40,744 nt of DNA from Methylosinus sp. Ce-a6. GTDB taxonomy: Bacteria; Pseudomonadota; Alphaproteobacteria; Rhizobiales; Beijerinckiaceae. The notes beneath the pieces are model-generated. The model saw only the letters and a list, made by a program, of their open reading frames with translations. It searched no databases and was not told the DNA's origin. The stretch spans positions 1-40,744 of the forward strand of contig NZ_BGJX01000030.1 of NCBI RefSeq assembly GCF_009811655.1. The letters run 5' to 3'. Shown here piece after piece: positions 16,202 to 24,513 of this stretch (its first letter is position 1; the number at the start of each line of letters is the position of its first letter). The translations under genes and the position numbers were made by a program.

Positions 16202-17317
16202 ATGGGTTTAGGTCTTCCCTCCTCTGTTTCATTCGAGCGCCTGCAAGCGCCCTTCGAGAGCGCGTCGGACGCCCTCGCGCGTTTCGACGAGCGGCTTCGC
16301 TCCAGTCCCCTCGCCGAAGCGTTCGTTCTTCGCGCGCACTTCCACGATGCCTGCGCCGCCTTGTGGCGCGCGGGCGAATTCGTGCAGCTCGAAGACCTCG
16401 TGCTTCATGACGCTGGAACGGACGTGCGCACGCCGACGCACGAACTCGTGCGAGCCCATGCCATTCTGCTGACGCGCCGTCGCATAGCCGATTGCGAACC
16501 GGCGTGGGCGTTGACGACCGATGGCCTCGCCAGTCTACGTGGCGCTTGGAGACCACAAAGCGTGGCGTGCAAGCCGACCAATGCTTCGTGCGCCATGGAC
16601 GAAGCGGCGGACGGGGAGCTGGATGATGAGGACGGCGAGACGATCAGTACAGGAGAATTCGCTGAAATCGATGAATTGCTGGCGCGAACGTCACGTGTGA
16701 TAGAGCGATCCCAGCCGGCTCCGCTGAAGCGGGACGACTCTGGTTTGGTCTACGACGAAGATTGGGACGAGGAGGCCCGCCTCGCGGAGTGGCGCGAGCG
16801 TCTGGGCCGCACCCAGAACCTTCCGCCTTTGATGGCGGCGAGCGTCGCGCTCGATGCTTGGGAGGAGATCGAGCCGTTACAACGCAGCGCTTGGCTCGGC
16901 CCCTTGCTCGCCGCGGCCTTGCTACGCGCCCGCGGAAAGACGCGGCACTGTCTCACAGCGCTGCATTCGGGATTTCGACAGGCCAAATATCGCCGAGTTG
17001 GACGAGATGATTTTGAGTCTCGATTGGTCACGTTCGCCTGTGCGATCGAAACCATGGCGAAGGCGGATTCGAAGGAACTCGACAGATTAACGCTCGCGCG
17101 CGAGCTCCTGCTGCGAAAATGCAAAGGCCGAAGAGCGAATTCGAGAATGACGCAGCTCGTCGATTTGTGTCTTGCTTCGCCGGTCGTCACCGTCCCTTTT
17201 GCCGCCAAGGAACTTCGGGTCTCTCAACAAGCCGCCACCACGATGATCGGCGAACTCTCGTCGAACCTTCGCGAGTTGACCGGGCGTGGGCGATACAGGG
17301 CTTGGGCTGTTGTCTGA
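16202..17317 (+). CDS. RHE_PE00001-family protein (DUF1612 plus HTH)
   Basis: This is a plasmid-associated protein of unknown function, common in rhizobia. The N-terminal part (FERLQAPFESASDALARFDERL, then AHFHDACAALWRAGEFVQLEDLVLHDAG and RTPTHELVRAHAILLTRRRI) and the central DUF1612 region (LPPLMAASVALDAWEEIEPLQRSAWLGPLLAAALLRARGK) are recognisable. A C-terminal helix-turn-helix (VPFAAKELRVSQQAATTMI, about 325-345) suggests DNA binding. An acidic linker (DGELDDEDGE) lies near residue 140. The length of 371 aa is normal. The start at 16202 fits relatives. It stands alone, divergent from fic. Confidence 0.85.
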   Translation: MGLGLPSSVSFERLQAPFESASDALARFDERLRSSPLAEAFVLRAHFHDACAALWRAGEFVQLEDLVLHDAGTDVRTPTHELVRAHAILLTRRRIADCEPAWALTTDGLASLRGAWRPQSVACKPTNASCAMDEAADGELDDEDGETISTGEFAEIDELLARTSRVIERSQPAPLKRDDSGLVYDEDWDEEARLAEWRERLGRTQNLPPLMAASVALDAWEEIEPLQRSAWLGPLLAAALLRARGKTRHCLTALHSGFRQAKYRRVGRDDFESRLVTFACAIETMAKADSKELDRLTLARELLLRKCKGRRANSRMTQLVDLCLASPVVTVPFAAKELRVSQQAATTMIGELSSNLRELTGRGRYRAWAVV

Positions 17318-17586
17318 GGGAAGGGAACGCAATAGTCGCGCGCGTCGCCGGCGAGATCATGCTGGCCGACGCCGATTGGAGTAGACGGTGCGTTCCGCTC
17401 AGGCGTCCCTACGACATCGTCTGAATGGCGGTAGAAGACGAGGGGGTGCTGCTGCGCCCGAGTGTCATTCGGCGCGCCACGTTGACCCCCAATCGGCGTG
17501 GAGGCCACAAGAATATACAGGAGCAATCAACGGCTTAGTTTTGTGCCCCCTTGCCGATTAGGGGTCAAGGGGTCGAGCCGATTCAC
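17318..17586. mobile_element. Insertion-sequence debris with two facing IS21-like terminal repeats
   Basis: No gene is visible. TTGACCCCCAATCGGC at 17482-17497 is repeated in inverted orientation at 17553-17568 with one mismatch. I recall this motif from terminal repeats of IS21-type elements in alphaproteobacteria. The right copy sits exactly where the IS5-type transposase fragment loses similarity, suggesting that one element landed inside the other before both decayed. Confidence 0.45.
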
Positions 17587-17803
17587 ACCCGTTCGCACGA
17601 TCCATAAGACGCCTTCGACGAACATACGATTGTCGCGGCCCGTCGAACCCCGTTGATCCGGCCTGCCGATAATTAAGCCCGATATCCGCTCCCATTGCTG
17701 ATCGTTCAGCACCAGCCGATCCATGACTCCCAAGGCTCTCCTCCCAAAGAAAGCCTTGAATCAAATTTTCGCAAAAAAGGGAATCCCAAGAGTCCACAGC
17801 TCC
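17587..17803 (-). mobile_element. IS5-family transposase, N-terminal remnant and left end
   Basis: A minus-strand frame from ATG 17724 (with GGGAG upstream) encodes MDRLVLNDQQWERISGLIIG, RPDQRGSTGRDNRMFVEG and VLWIVRTG. This is the start of an IS5-family transposase, which normally continues with a PWRDLP motif and about 200 further residues. Here it breaks at 17587. The outer end near 17802 (GAGCTGTGGACTCTTGGG) lies directly against the truncated helicase frame, as expected for the left terminal repeat. The element is inactive. Confidence 0.75.
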
Positions 17804-17928
17804 TAGGACTTGTGGATCGTCGTCGCATAGGCCGGAATCAGGGCGTCGAGCTCGCCGAACGGATATTCCACCTCTAGACCATCGAAGTTCGCGACGAGCG
17901 CGCCCTCGACCTCGTCGATGCGCGTAAC
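17803..17928 (-). pseudogene. RecD2/TraA-type helicase fragment
   Basis: Forty-one residues on the minus strand (VTRIDEVEGALVANFDGLEV, EYPFGELDALIPAYATTIHK, S) match the C-terminal helicase segment of RecD2-like helicases and of the relaxase-helicase TraA. In those proteins the sequence continues as HKSQGSEYPAVV. Here it ends in a TAG exactly at the IS5-type left end. Upstream similarity stops near 17928. If it came from traA, the plasmid once carried a conjugation gene. Confidence 0.7.
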
Positions 17929-18081
17929 TGTGGGCGACGCCGCGCCCAGGACCAAGCCCGCGCCCGAAATCGGCGCGGAAACAGCGTCGAACGGCGACGA
18001 CGCGCCGGCGAGTTCGAGCATTCCCGGCGCTATGCTAAGTCTGGCTTCGACGCAGATGCGGAGCGCGCGAGGGAGCCGGGC

Positions 18082-20346
18082 ATGGCCGACGTCAATTCGA
18101 TTCGACCGGACGCCGTCGTCGAGGCGGCGCCTGAGCCGGACGAGACAATTGCGCCCGCGCCCGCGCCCGCGACGGAAGAGCAGCAGAATCCGCCGCGCCG
18201 CGCGCTCGCGCGCATCCGTGCGCTGATCGCCACGCCGCCGACAATCGACATAAGCCGCGTCGCCGCCATCGTCGTCGTTCCAGTGTTCTGCTGGGTGTTC
18301 TTCACCACATCGAGCGGCATGATCGACATCATGCGCCGCGAGTCGAGCGACCTCGTCGGCGTCGTCGGCGCGATCATCGGCACATCGGCCATACTCGTCA
18401 TGCTGGCCGCGACGAGCTGGTCGCTCGGCGCCGATCTCGGCGCGCTGATCGCGCGGCGGCAGATCTTCGGCGAGCGCATGCTCGTCAAGACGAGCGTCAC
18501 GGCGAGCGTCTATCTCTTCGTCTTCTCCATCTCGGCCTTCTTCTCCTTCACCTACTACTACACGAACATATTCCGGCTCTCGTCGAAGAAGATGGTGGCC
18601 GAGCTGCAGCCCATGGAGCTCGCCGCCGACGTGCTGCTGCCGGCCGCCACGGCGGCGGCGGCCGATTACGACGCCGAGACGGCGCGCCTCAATGCGACGG
18701 CGGGCATGCGCGCCTATCAGGCTTCGCTCGAGGCCGTGCTGCAGGCGGCCAATGGCGCCACGGCGAGCCTGCGCGACGGGCTGGAGAAAAGTCGCGAGGA
18801 GCGCCGGCGCGCGGCCTCCGAGGTCGCCCGCAAGCGCGCCTCCGAGATCGAGGAGGCGCAGGCGGCGGCGCGGCAATTGGCGGAGACGCGCGCCAGGCTC
18901 GCCACGCTCGAGCATGCCGCCGCCGATCTCGAGCCGATCATCCGCGCCAAGCAGGACGAGATCGTCGCGCTCACCTCGACGGCGCGCCAGGAGGACCAGC
19001 TCGCCGTCGACGCGTCGAAGGGCCTCGACGGGCTCGGCGCCGCCTGCGGCGCTAATTGCGAGTCGCATCGCGGCAAGGCCAATGCGGCGCGCAAGCGCAT
19101 TCAGACGATACAGGACACGCTCGCGGCGCCGACCGGTCGCCGCGACGAGGCGATCCGGCAGCGCGATATGCTCGCGGCGCAGATCGTCACGCTGCGGCAG
19201 AAGGCGGAGAGCGCGCCCTCCGCGCACGCCGCCGCCGCTGTCGCGGAGGAAGAGCCCGCCGATATCGCGAGCGCCGCGCGCCGCCTCGCCCTCGCGCGCG
19301 ATCTCATTCGCGCCGATCCGAGCTGGGCGAGGATTCGCGAGGCCAAGCCCGTCTGCGAGGCGATCGTCGCGGCCATGCGGGCCGCGGGCGTCACGCATGG
19401 CGGCGTCGCCGCCGAATTCGACTGCGAGCCCGCGGGCGCCGAGACGCGCGACCGGCTCACGACGCGCGACGAGACGATCGCCGGCCGCGCCGCCTTCGAG
19501 CGCAAATGCTCGCTCGACGGCGAGATTCGCGGCGAGATGAGCGCCATCGCCGCGCGCATCCGCAACGCGGCCGACGCCGACAAGGCCGCCGCCGCCGGCG
19601 GCTTCGAGGACGCCAAGAAGATCGTCGATGATTGCATCGTGATGGCCAAGGCGGCCGGCCTGACGGAAGCGGAGGTGCGGAGCCATCTCGAGCGCAGCGA
19701 CATCTTCCTGCGCACGCACAGCATGGAGCGCAATCGCTTCGAGCTGGCGCGCGAGGCCTTCGTCGGCCTGACGCCGGACGCAACCATGGCGATCGGCGTG
19801 GCCGTGGCGCAGGACGCCTTCATGTTCGTAATGAAGCTGCTGTCGGAAATCTTCAAGGCGCGCGAATCGCAGTCGCGCGCGCCGCCGCCGGCTCTGCCCG
19901 CGCTCGATGTCGCGGACAGCGACGGTGAGGCCGCGGATCTGCGCCTGATGAAGGCGCTGCTGCGGCTCTCGCGGCCGCGCCCGGGCGGCCGCAGCGCCTT
20001 CGACGCGGCCGAGATCGCCGATCTGCCGATCGATGTGCGCAGCAATATCATCGGCTTGCTGAACCGGCTGGTGCGGGAGGGAATAGCGAGCCTCGACCGC
20101 AAGGGCGTCTACCTGCTCGATAATCGCACGCTGGTCGAGGTGGAGGCGAAGCTCTCGCACGCGCTGAAGCGCGCGTCGCGCGGCTCCGTCGCGGCGGAGG
20201 TCGCCGCGCTCACCGCCGAGCTCGGCGCCAGGGACGGATCGGCGCGCGGCTTTTGGCGCCGCCGGCGCAGCGCGCTCGACCGCTATCTGACGCCGCGCGC
20301 CGCCCCGCCCGTCGAGGCCGAAAGCGAGGAAGCGGCCGCCAAATAA
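18082..20346 (+). CDS. Large coiled-coil membrane protein of unknown function
   Basis: I do not recognise a family with confidence. A Pro/Ala/Glu-rich N-terminus (1-45) is followed by three hydrophobic segments (about 57-77, 88-108, 134-157). A long Ala/Arg/Glu-rich coiled-coil region at about 180-400 is interrupted by a Cys pair (AACGANCESHRGKANAARKR), with more cysteines at about 430-520. A fourth hydrophobic segment lies near 565-590. The cytoplasmic tail looks like a winged-helix (LMKALLRLSRP to VREGIASLDRKGVYLLDNRT, about 615-680). The overall plan suggests a membrane sensor or scaffold. The ATG at 18082 follows GGGAG. It faces a GTPase-like operon across a shared hairpin, and its GC content is very high. 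Confidence 0.7.
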   Translation: MADVNSIRPDAVVEAAPEPDETIAPAPAPATEEQQNPPRRALARIRALIATPPTIDISRVAAIVVVPVFCWVFFTTSSGMIDIMRRESSDLVGVVGAIIGTSAILVMLAATSWSLGADLGALIARRQIFGERMLVKTSVTASVYLFVFSISAFFSFTYYYTNIFRLSSKKMVAELQPMELAADVLLPAATAAAADYDAETARLNATAGMRAYQASLEAVLQAANGATASLRDGLEKSREERRRAASEVARKRASEIEEAQAAARQLAETRARLATLEHAAADLEPIIRAKQDEIVALTSTARQEDQLAVDASKGLDGLGAACGANCESHRGKANAARKRIQTIQDTLAAPTGRRDEAIRQRDMLAAQIVTLRQKAESAPSAHAAAAVAEEEPADIASAARRLALARDLIRADPSWARIREAKPVCEAIVAAMRAAGVTHGGVAAEFDCEPAGAETRDRLTTRDETIAGRAAFERKCSLDGEIRGEMSAIAARIRNAADADKAAAAGGFEDAKKIVDDCIVMAKAAGLTEAEVRSHLERSDIFLRTHSMERNRFELAREAFVGLTPDATMAIGVAVAQDAFMFVMKLLSEIFKARESQSRAPPPALPALDVADSDGEAADLRLMKALLRLSRPRPGGRSAFDAAEIADLPIDVRSNIIGLLNRLVREGIASLDRKGVYLLDNRTLVEVEAKLSHALKRASRGSVAAEVAALTAELGARDGSARGFWRRRRSALDRYLTPRAAPPVEAESEEAAAK

Positions 20347-20490
20347 ACGCTTCAGCCCCAAGCGAGACTCTCGCCGCACGTCCTTCTCTTGCTTGCGGGA
20401 GAAAGAGCACGCCCTTGTGTCGAGGCTTCTCTGATTCCCTTATTTCGCAGCCACGCCGAAGCCCCTGTCTCGAAGAGTCGCCCTTTAGAA

Positions 20491-20535
20491 CGTCCTTCGA
20501 GGCTTTTTGCATTCCGCAAAAAGCGCCTCAGGACG
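20491..20535. terminator. Convergent-gene hairpin resembling a rhizobial REP palindrome
   Basis: A nearly perfect inverted repeat (CGTCCTTCGAGGCTTTTTGC, loop ATTCC, GCAAAAAGCGCCTCAGGACG) lies between two convergent genes. The outer arms CGTCCTTCGAGGC and CCTCAGGACGAGG are the hallmark of a palindromic element scattered between genes in many alphaproteobacteria. It probably ends transcription in both directions. Confidence 0.65.
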
Positions 20536-20562
20536 AGGGGTTGAATTTCGCATCGAAGGCGA

Positions 20563-21534
20563 TCATCCGGCGAGCGTCGATGCGTCGATCTGCGCGAAGG
20601 AGAACATGAAGGCGTTCTCGAGATCGAAGGCGGCGTAGAGAAACGGATCGGCGGTCAGAAAGGGCCGCCAGAATTCGTTGAAGCCGCGTCTTCCGTCCAC
20701 GCCGGCGCGGCGGAAGCGCTTGTCGCCGCGAATGTGCGGATCGATGTTCGGGTTCTGAAAGCCCTTCACGAATCCATGGGCCGAGAACACGGTGAAGCGC
20801 ACCGCCGCGCGCCCGGAGGTCTCCAGCGCGCGCAGGCCGTCGCTCCATGACGAGGCGCGCAGTGCGCCGCGCAGCACATGGAGCGCCACGGCGGGATCGC
20901 AGGCGTAGGTGAAGGCGCTGGGGCCGAGCCGGACGAACAGCCGCTCATAGTGCGAGAAGGCGACGACGACGCGCTTGGCGCGGCAATCGGCGGCGAAGGC
21001 CAGCCGCTCGACGAGGCGGGCGAGATTGCCGATCCAGCCGCTGTCCTCGAAGCGCGTCATCGGCAGCACGAGGAGGATGGCGTCCGCCTCCGCGAGCTTC
21101 TTGACGAAATCGTCGCGCAGCTCGCGCGAGGCCTCTTGCGACGCCGACTCGTCGGCGATAGAGGCGGCGCCCGCCGCGTCGATGATCCTGGCCAGGGCCG
21201 GCCTTCGCTCGGCGAGCGGCGGCGACGCCTCGCCGTTCAGCGTCATGCGGAAGAAATATTCGTGCAGGCGCGTCGCCTCGGTCGGCGCGCCGCCTTCGGC
21301 GAAATCGCGACGCAGCCGCTGATACTCGTCGGCGCCGGTGTCGAGAATATCGAGCCGCGACGCTTCGGAATCGAGCCCGTGGAAAGCGGCGCGCGTGATG
21401 GACTGCGCCGCCGGCCGCAGCTCGGCCGGATAGCCATGGGCGTTCTGCACGATGCAGTCGGTGAAGGTCGCGAGCGCGGCGGATTTGCCGCCGCCGCGCG
21501 GTCCGACCAAGCATAATGTGAGCTTCTGCGTCAT
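20563..21534 (-). CDS. P-loop GTPase-like protein of unknown function
   Basis: This is a probable cytoplasmic nucleotide-binding protein of 323 aa. Walker A/G1 GPRGGGKSAAL is at about 11-21. A G3-like ARIIDAAGAA near 117 and a degenerate G4-like VVVAFSHYERLF near 180 (SHYE where classical GTPases have NKxD) point to a TRAFAC-type GTPase fold with altered base recognition. A DILDTGADEY segment near 62 could be a second acidic switch. The last part contains FSAHGFVKGFQNPNIDPH and ends with small hydrophobic residues. The ATG at 21534 lies 19 bases after the stop of the upstream 678-aa gene. It resembles GTPases of GTPase-associated gene clusters only in general plan, and I cannot name it. Confidence 0.7.
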   Translation of the reverse strand: MTQKLTLCLVGPRGGGKSAALATFTDCIVQNAHGYPAELRPAAQSITRAAFHGLDSEASRLDILDTGADEYQRLRRDFAEGGAPTEATRLHEYFFRMTLNGEASPPLAERRPALARIIDAAGAASIADESASQEASRELRDDFVKKLAEADAILLVLPMTRFEDSGWIGNLARLVERLAFAADCRAKRVVVAFSHYERLFVRLGPSAFTYACDPAVALHVLRGALRASSWSDGLRALETSGRAAVRFTVFSAHGFVKGFQNPNIDPHIRGDKRFRRAGVDGRRGFNEFWRPFLTADPFLYAAFDLENAFMFSFAQIDASTLAG

Positions 21535-21553
21535 AGGGTCGCTTCTGACTGTT

Positions 21554-23590
21554 TCAGCCTCCCGGCCCCCTGGCGCCGCCGAAGCGCAGGAAATTGCGCA
21601 TTGTGGCGAGGATGCCGTCGGATTTCGGCGCCGCCGCGACGGTGCGCGGCTCCGTCTCGATCGGAGCCGCGCGCTCCATGTGGAGCCGGCGCCAATAGGC
21701 GTTGGCCTCGTCGACGACCACCGCGAGGCGTTGCGCCTCGGCCAATGGCGTCCATTCGCCGGCGCGGCGGCGAATGATATAGTCGCGCAGCCGGCGCGCC
21801 TCCTCGTCGAGCTGCAGATCGTCGCAATAGATCGCCGCCCGCTCCACCATCGCCTCGTCGTGCAGCAGAAAGGCGATCCCGTCGAGGCGCTCCGGATCGC
21901 GCGCATCGTCGAGCTCCATGCGCGTCTCCATGGCGTGAGAGGCGATCGCGGGATGCGCGAGCAGCAGCTCGAGAAGGCGGCTCTGCGCCGCCGCGCCGGC
22001 CGTCGCCGCCATCAGGCCGCTCGCGCGGCACAAAGCGAGGAAACGGCGCGGCAACGCCTGCGCGCCGCCGCAATAGGCGCGGAACTGGGCTTCGTCGGCC
22101 GCGCGCGCGAGCCGCGGAGCGCGCACGCAGGCCTCCATCAGCGGCGGATCGGCCCGATAGGCGTCATAGCCGCCGAGGCGCAAGACGGTCGCCCGCCCCT
22201 CCGCGCCCGCCTCGGCGCAGAGACGGGCGAAGGCCGCCATCGAAATCGGCTCGAGCATGTCCCACTGCCGCGCGGCATGGAGCCGGCCCGGATAGGCGGC
22301 CGCGGCGAGCGCGGCGTTCATGCCGGAGACGAAGCCCTCGCGACGACCCTGGGCGCTGGTCCCCCGCTCGGCCGGCGCGCGGGCGAGGCCGGCGTCTCGC
22401 TCTTGATCCGCGGCGAGGCGTAGGATCTCGTCCAGGAGGCGGTCCTCCTCCGCCACCCGTCGCGGCCGCGGCCCGTCGCTCTCGACGCGGAACAGGCGCG
22501 CGAAGGCGGCCCCGCCGGGATCGTCCGGAACGACGCCGAGATCGCAGGCGTCGGCGGCGGCGCCGACGACTCCGATGTCGTCGCCGAGCGAGGCGCCGAA
22601 GAAATGCAGATCGAGCACGAGGCCCCTTTCGCCCTCCTCCGGCCATCGCGTCGCCGACACGCCGTCGAAGGCGGCGCCGTCGCCGGCGGCGAGAATGCTC
22701 GCAAGATTGTGGACGACGATGCTCTGGTCGGATTCCACCGCCTCTGGACGCTCGTCCGCGGCGCCCACCGCGCGGCGAATGTCGGCGAAGTCGAGCGGCT
22801 CTATTATGGGCTCGCCCGCGGCGCGCTGCTCGCGCGCCCATTCCCGCAAACGTCGGCGCTGATGCATCGCCAGCACGACGCTGGTGCGCGCGAGCAGCGA
22901 GACGTCGCGGTCGAAGGCGTCCGGACAGCGCAGGCGCAAGGCGGGACAGGGCGCGCCATTCTCGCGCAGCCAATTCTCCATTATGGCGAAAGGCGCCTTC
23001 AGCGCCGACGGGCCGCGGACGGTCTGCTGCTCCAGCGCCTCGAGCGCGATGCGGCTCTGCTGCGCCGGAAAGACGCGCTGCGCGGCCCAGAGCTGCAGCA
23101 GAGCGGCGACGCCGTCGCGCCGCTCGACGTGACGGCGCTCGCGGAGCGCCCAGACGAGCCTCGCGCCGGAGCGGGCGATCGGCTCGCGCGTCGCGCGCTC
23201 GACGTCGCCACGCGCCGGAGCTGAGACGGCTCGGAAGGGCGCCGGCTCGCCGCCCGCCGTCTCCGGCGCGTCGACGAGCAGCAGACGCATCTCGCCGCCG
23301 GCGGAGGGGGCGTCGGCGCCCAGCAGCGCGACGCGCAGCTCCGCACCGTCCGGCGCGTGCAGGCTGACATGCGAATGACCGGGCGGCAGCTCGAGCACGC
23401 TATGACCGCCGCGAAGCCGCCGCGCGTCGAGCCGGTCGAGCAGCGTCGCGCCGGCGAATTCGGGATCGGGCGCCGAGAGAACAATTATGTCCGGCCGCAG
23501 GGGCGGCGCGCCATTCTCCTCGTCGTCGCAAAAGAGAATGGCGAAGCCGCGTCGTCCGTCCCAGAATGCGTCAAGTCGATCTCGCCACAT
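21554..23590 (-). CDS. Large soluble protein of unknown function, first gene of the GTPase operon
   Basis: I do not recognise this 678-aa protein. It is Ala/Arg/Leu-rich and without membrane segments. The N-terminus (MWRDRLDAFWDGRRGFAILF, then DIIVLSAPD and LRVALLGAD) looks like an alpha/beta domain. A middle stretch (GERGLVLDLHFFGASLGDDI) has acidic positions. The remainder is mainly helical. The ATG at 23590 is chosen over a TTG at 23632 because the earlier codons look random; neither has a strong ribosome binding site. The close spacing to the downstream GTPase-like gene and the convergent membrane protein suggest that the three work together, perhaps the unknown protein as adaptor or effector. 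Confidence 0.6.
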   Translation of the reverse strand: MWRDRLDAFWDGRRGFAILFCDDEENGAPPLRPDIIVLSAPDPEFAGATLLDRLDARRLRGGHSVLELPPGHSHVSLHAPDGAELRVALLGADAPSAGGEMRLLLVDAPETAGGEPAPFRAVSAPARGDVERATREPIARSGARLVWALRERRHVERRDGVAALLQLWAAQRVFPAQQSRIALEALEQQTVRGPSALKAPFAIMENWLRENGAPCPALRLRCPDAFDRDVSLLARTSVVLAMHQRRRLREWAREQRAAGEPIIEPLDFADIRRAVGAADERPEAVESDQSIVVHNLASILAAGDGAAFDGVSATRWPEEGERGLVLDLHFFGASLGDDIGVVGAAADACDLGVVPDDPGGAAFARLFRVESDGPRPRRVAEEDRLLDEILRLAADQERDAGLARAPAERGTSAQGRREGFVSGMNAALAAAAYPGRLHAARQWDMLEPISMAAFARLCAEAGAEGRATVLRLGGYDAYRADPPLMEACVRAPRLARAADEAQFRAYCGGAQALPRRFLALCRASGLMAATAGAAAQSRLLELLLAHPAIASHAMETRMELDDARDPERLDGIAFLLHDEAMVERAAIYCDDLQLDEEARRLRDYIIRRRAGEWTPLAEAQRLAVVVDEANAYWRRLHMERAAPIETEPRTVAAAPKSDGILATMRNFLRFGGARGPGG

Positions 23591-23992
23591 ACGACCGCGC
23601 CCGTTTCTCGTGAGACGTGAGACCGGCCGCAAGATAGCGTCTAAAGCGCGAGGCGCAAATCACCGGTCAGCCTGCCGCGGTGACGGCGCCGAGAGCCTTC
23701 AGCGCCCGGGTGAGCGAGGATGTCTGCTCCTGTTCGTAGAGCGCTAATTCATCGGCGACTTTCGCGCCCAGCGCGGCCTCGCGGCGCGGTCGGCTCCGGC
23801 CGCGAGCTCCCGCCGGCCGCCGGGTGTCACGTTGCACTTAAATGCAAGAATGCGCTGGTTCGCGCACGTTGCTGCAGCTTATCGGGTTCTTCCTCACTTT
23901 CTGTTGTAGCGGGAGCCGCTTTTTTCCCATAACACGCTGGAAACACACTTTGATTTTGCACAAGGCTTCATAAAAAATGCGATCGCACCGGC
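23591..23992. other. Gene-poor stretch with a plus-strand terminator
   Basis: No complete gene was seen. On the minus strand about 40 codons ending at TGA near 23667 (EAALGAKVADELALYEQEQT, then SSLTRALKALGAV) look like the C-terminus of a lost coding sequence. On the plus strand AGCGG, loop GAG, CCGCT followed by six T residues (23908-23926) is a good Rho-independent terminator with no obvious upstream gene. Sequence after 23890 is clearly AT-richer than its surroundings. Confidence 0.5.
23908..23926 (+). terminator. Orphan Rho-independent terminator
   Basis: A five-pair stem AGCGG/CCGCT with a GAG loop is followed directly by a T-run. No intact plus-strand gene precedes it, so it may be left from a lost transcription unit. 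Confidence 0.55.
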
Positions 23993-24267
23993 ATGGCGCG
24001 CCCGTGGGCCGACGCCAGCTTCGAGTGCTTCTGCGTCGACCTCCAGCATCCCGAGGGCGAACACGCGCGCGACCGCATGACGTGGATCGGCGCCGATCTT
24101 CGGCACTGGCTGCCGCCGCTGCGCCGATATGCGATCGTGTTCGCCGCGCCGCCCTGCACCAACATCTCGCCGTTTCCGGCGCCAGATGGTTCAAGAAAAA
24201 GGGCATGGGCGGCCTCACCGAAGCGATCGAGATCGTGGAGGCCTGCCGGCGCATCTGCGAGTGGAGC
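23993..24267 (+). pseudogene. Frameshifted fragment of a DNA (cytosine) methyltransferase-like gene
   Basis: The first frame reads ARPWADASFECFCVDLQHPE and IVFAAPPCTNIS. The family pattern then continues in another frame from about 24166 as LAVSGARWFKKKGMGGL and TEAIEIVEACRRICEWS. The two together resemble the N-terminal third of phage-type DNA methyltransferases, with the catalytic PPC motif (PPCT). The motif I region (FSGTG-like) expected before ARPW is absent, and similarity ends near 24267. It is a dead remnant, probably phage- or plasmid-derived. Confidence 0.65.
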
Positions 24268-24513
24268 GTCGCGCCCTGCGCCGGCGTCTCGGGCGCCCCT
24301 TCGCCATCGTGCTCCCGCGCATGGCTGTCGCCGCGCCGCTCGTCCCGGGCCGCGCTCTCGCGCCGCCGCCGCGCGATCGCCGGCGCCCTACCCAATCGCC
24401 GCGAGAATGGCGGACCATCCCATAATCACAACCGATTCATCCGACAACGACGTCGTTCATCGACACCGCGGGCTCTCGCGCCGAGCAGCGAACGCAAAAA
24501 TCACCATGGTCGC
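24268..24513. other. Non-coding stretch after the RND pump gene
   Basis: No gene, terminator hairpin or repeat could be supported here. Some short frames are open only because GC content is high. Confidence 0.4.

Noticed and set aside
17929..20379. Minus-strand open frame of over 800 codons opposite the coiled-coil membrane protein
   Set aside because: Composition is that of an antisense shadow (Arg/Ala/Gly/Asp runs). Only the last 41 codons before 17803 look real, and they are annotated as a helicase remnant.
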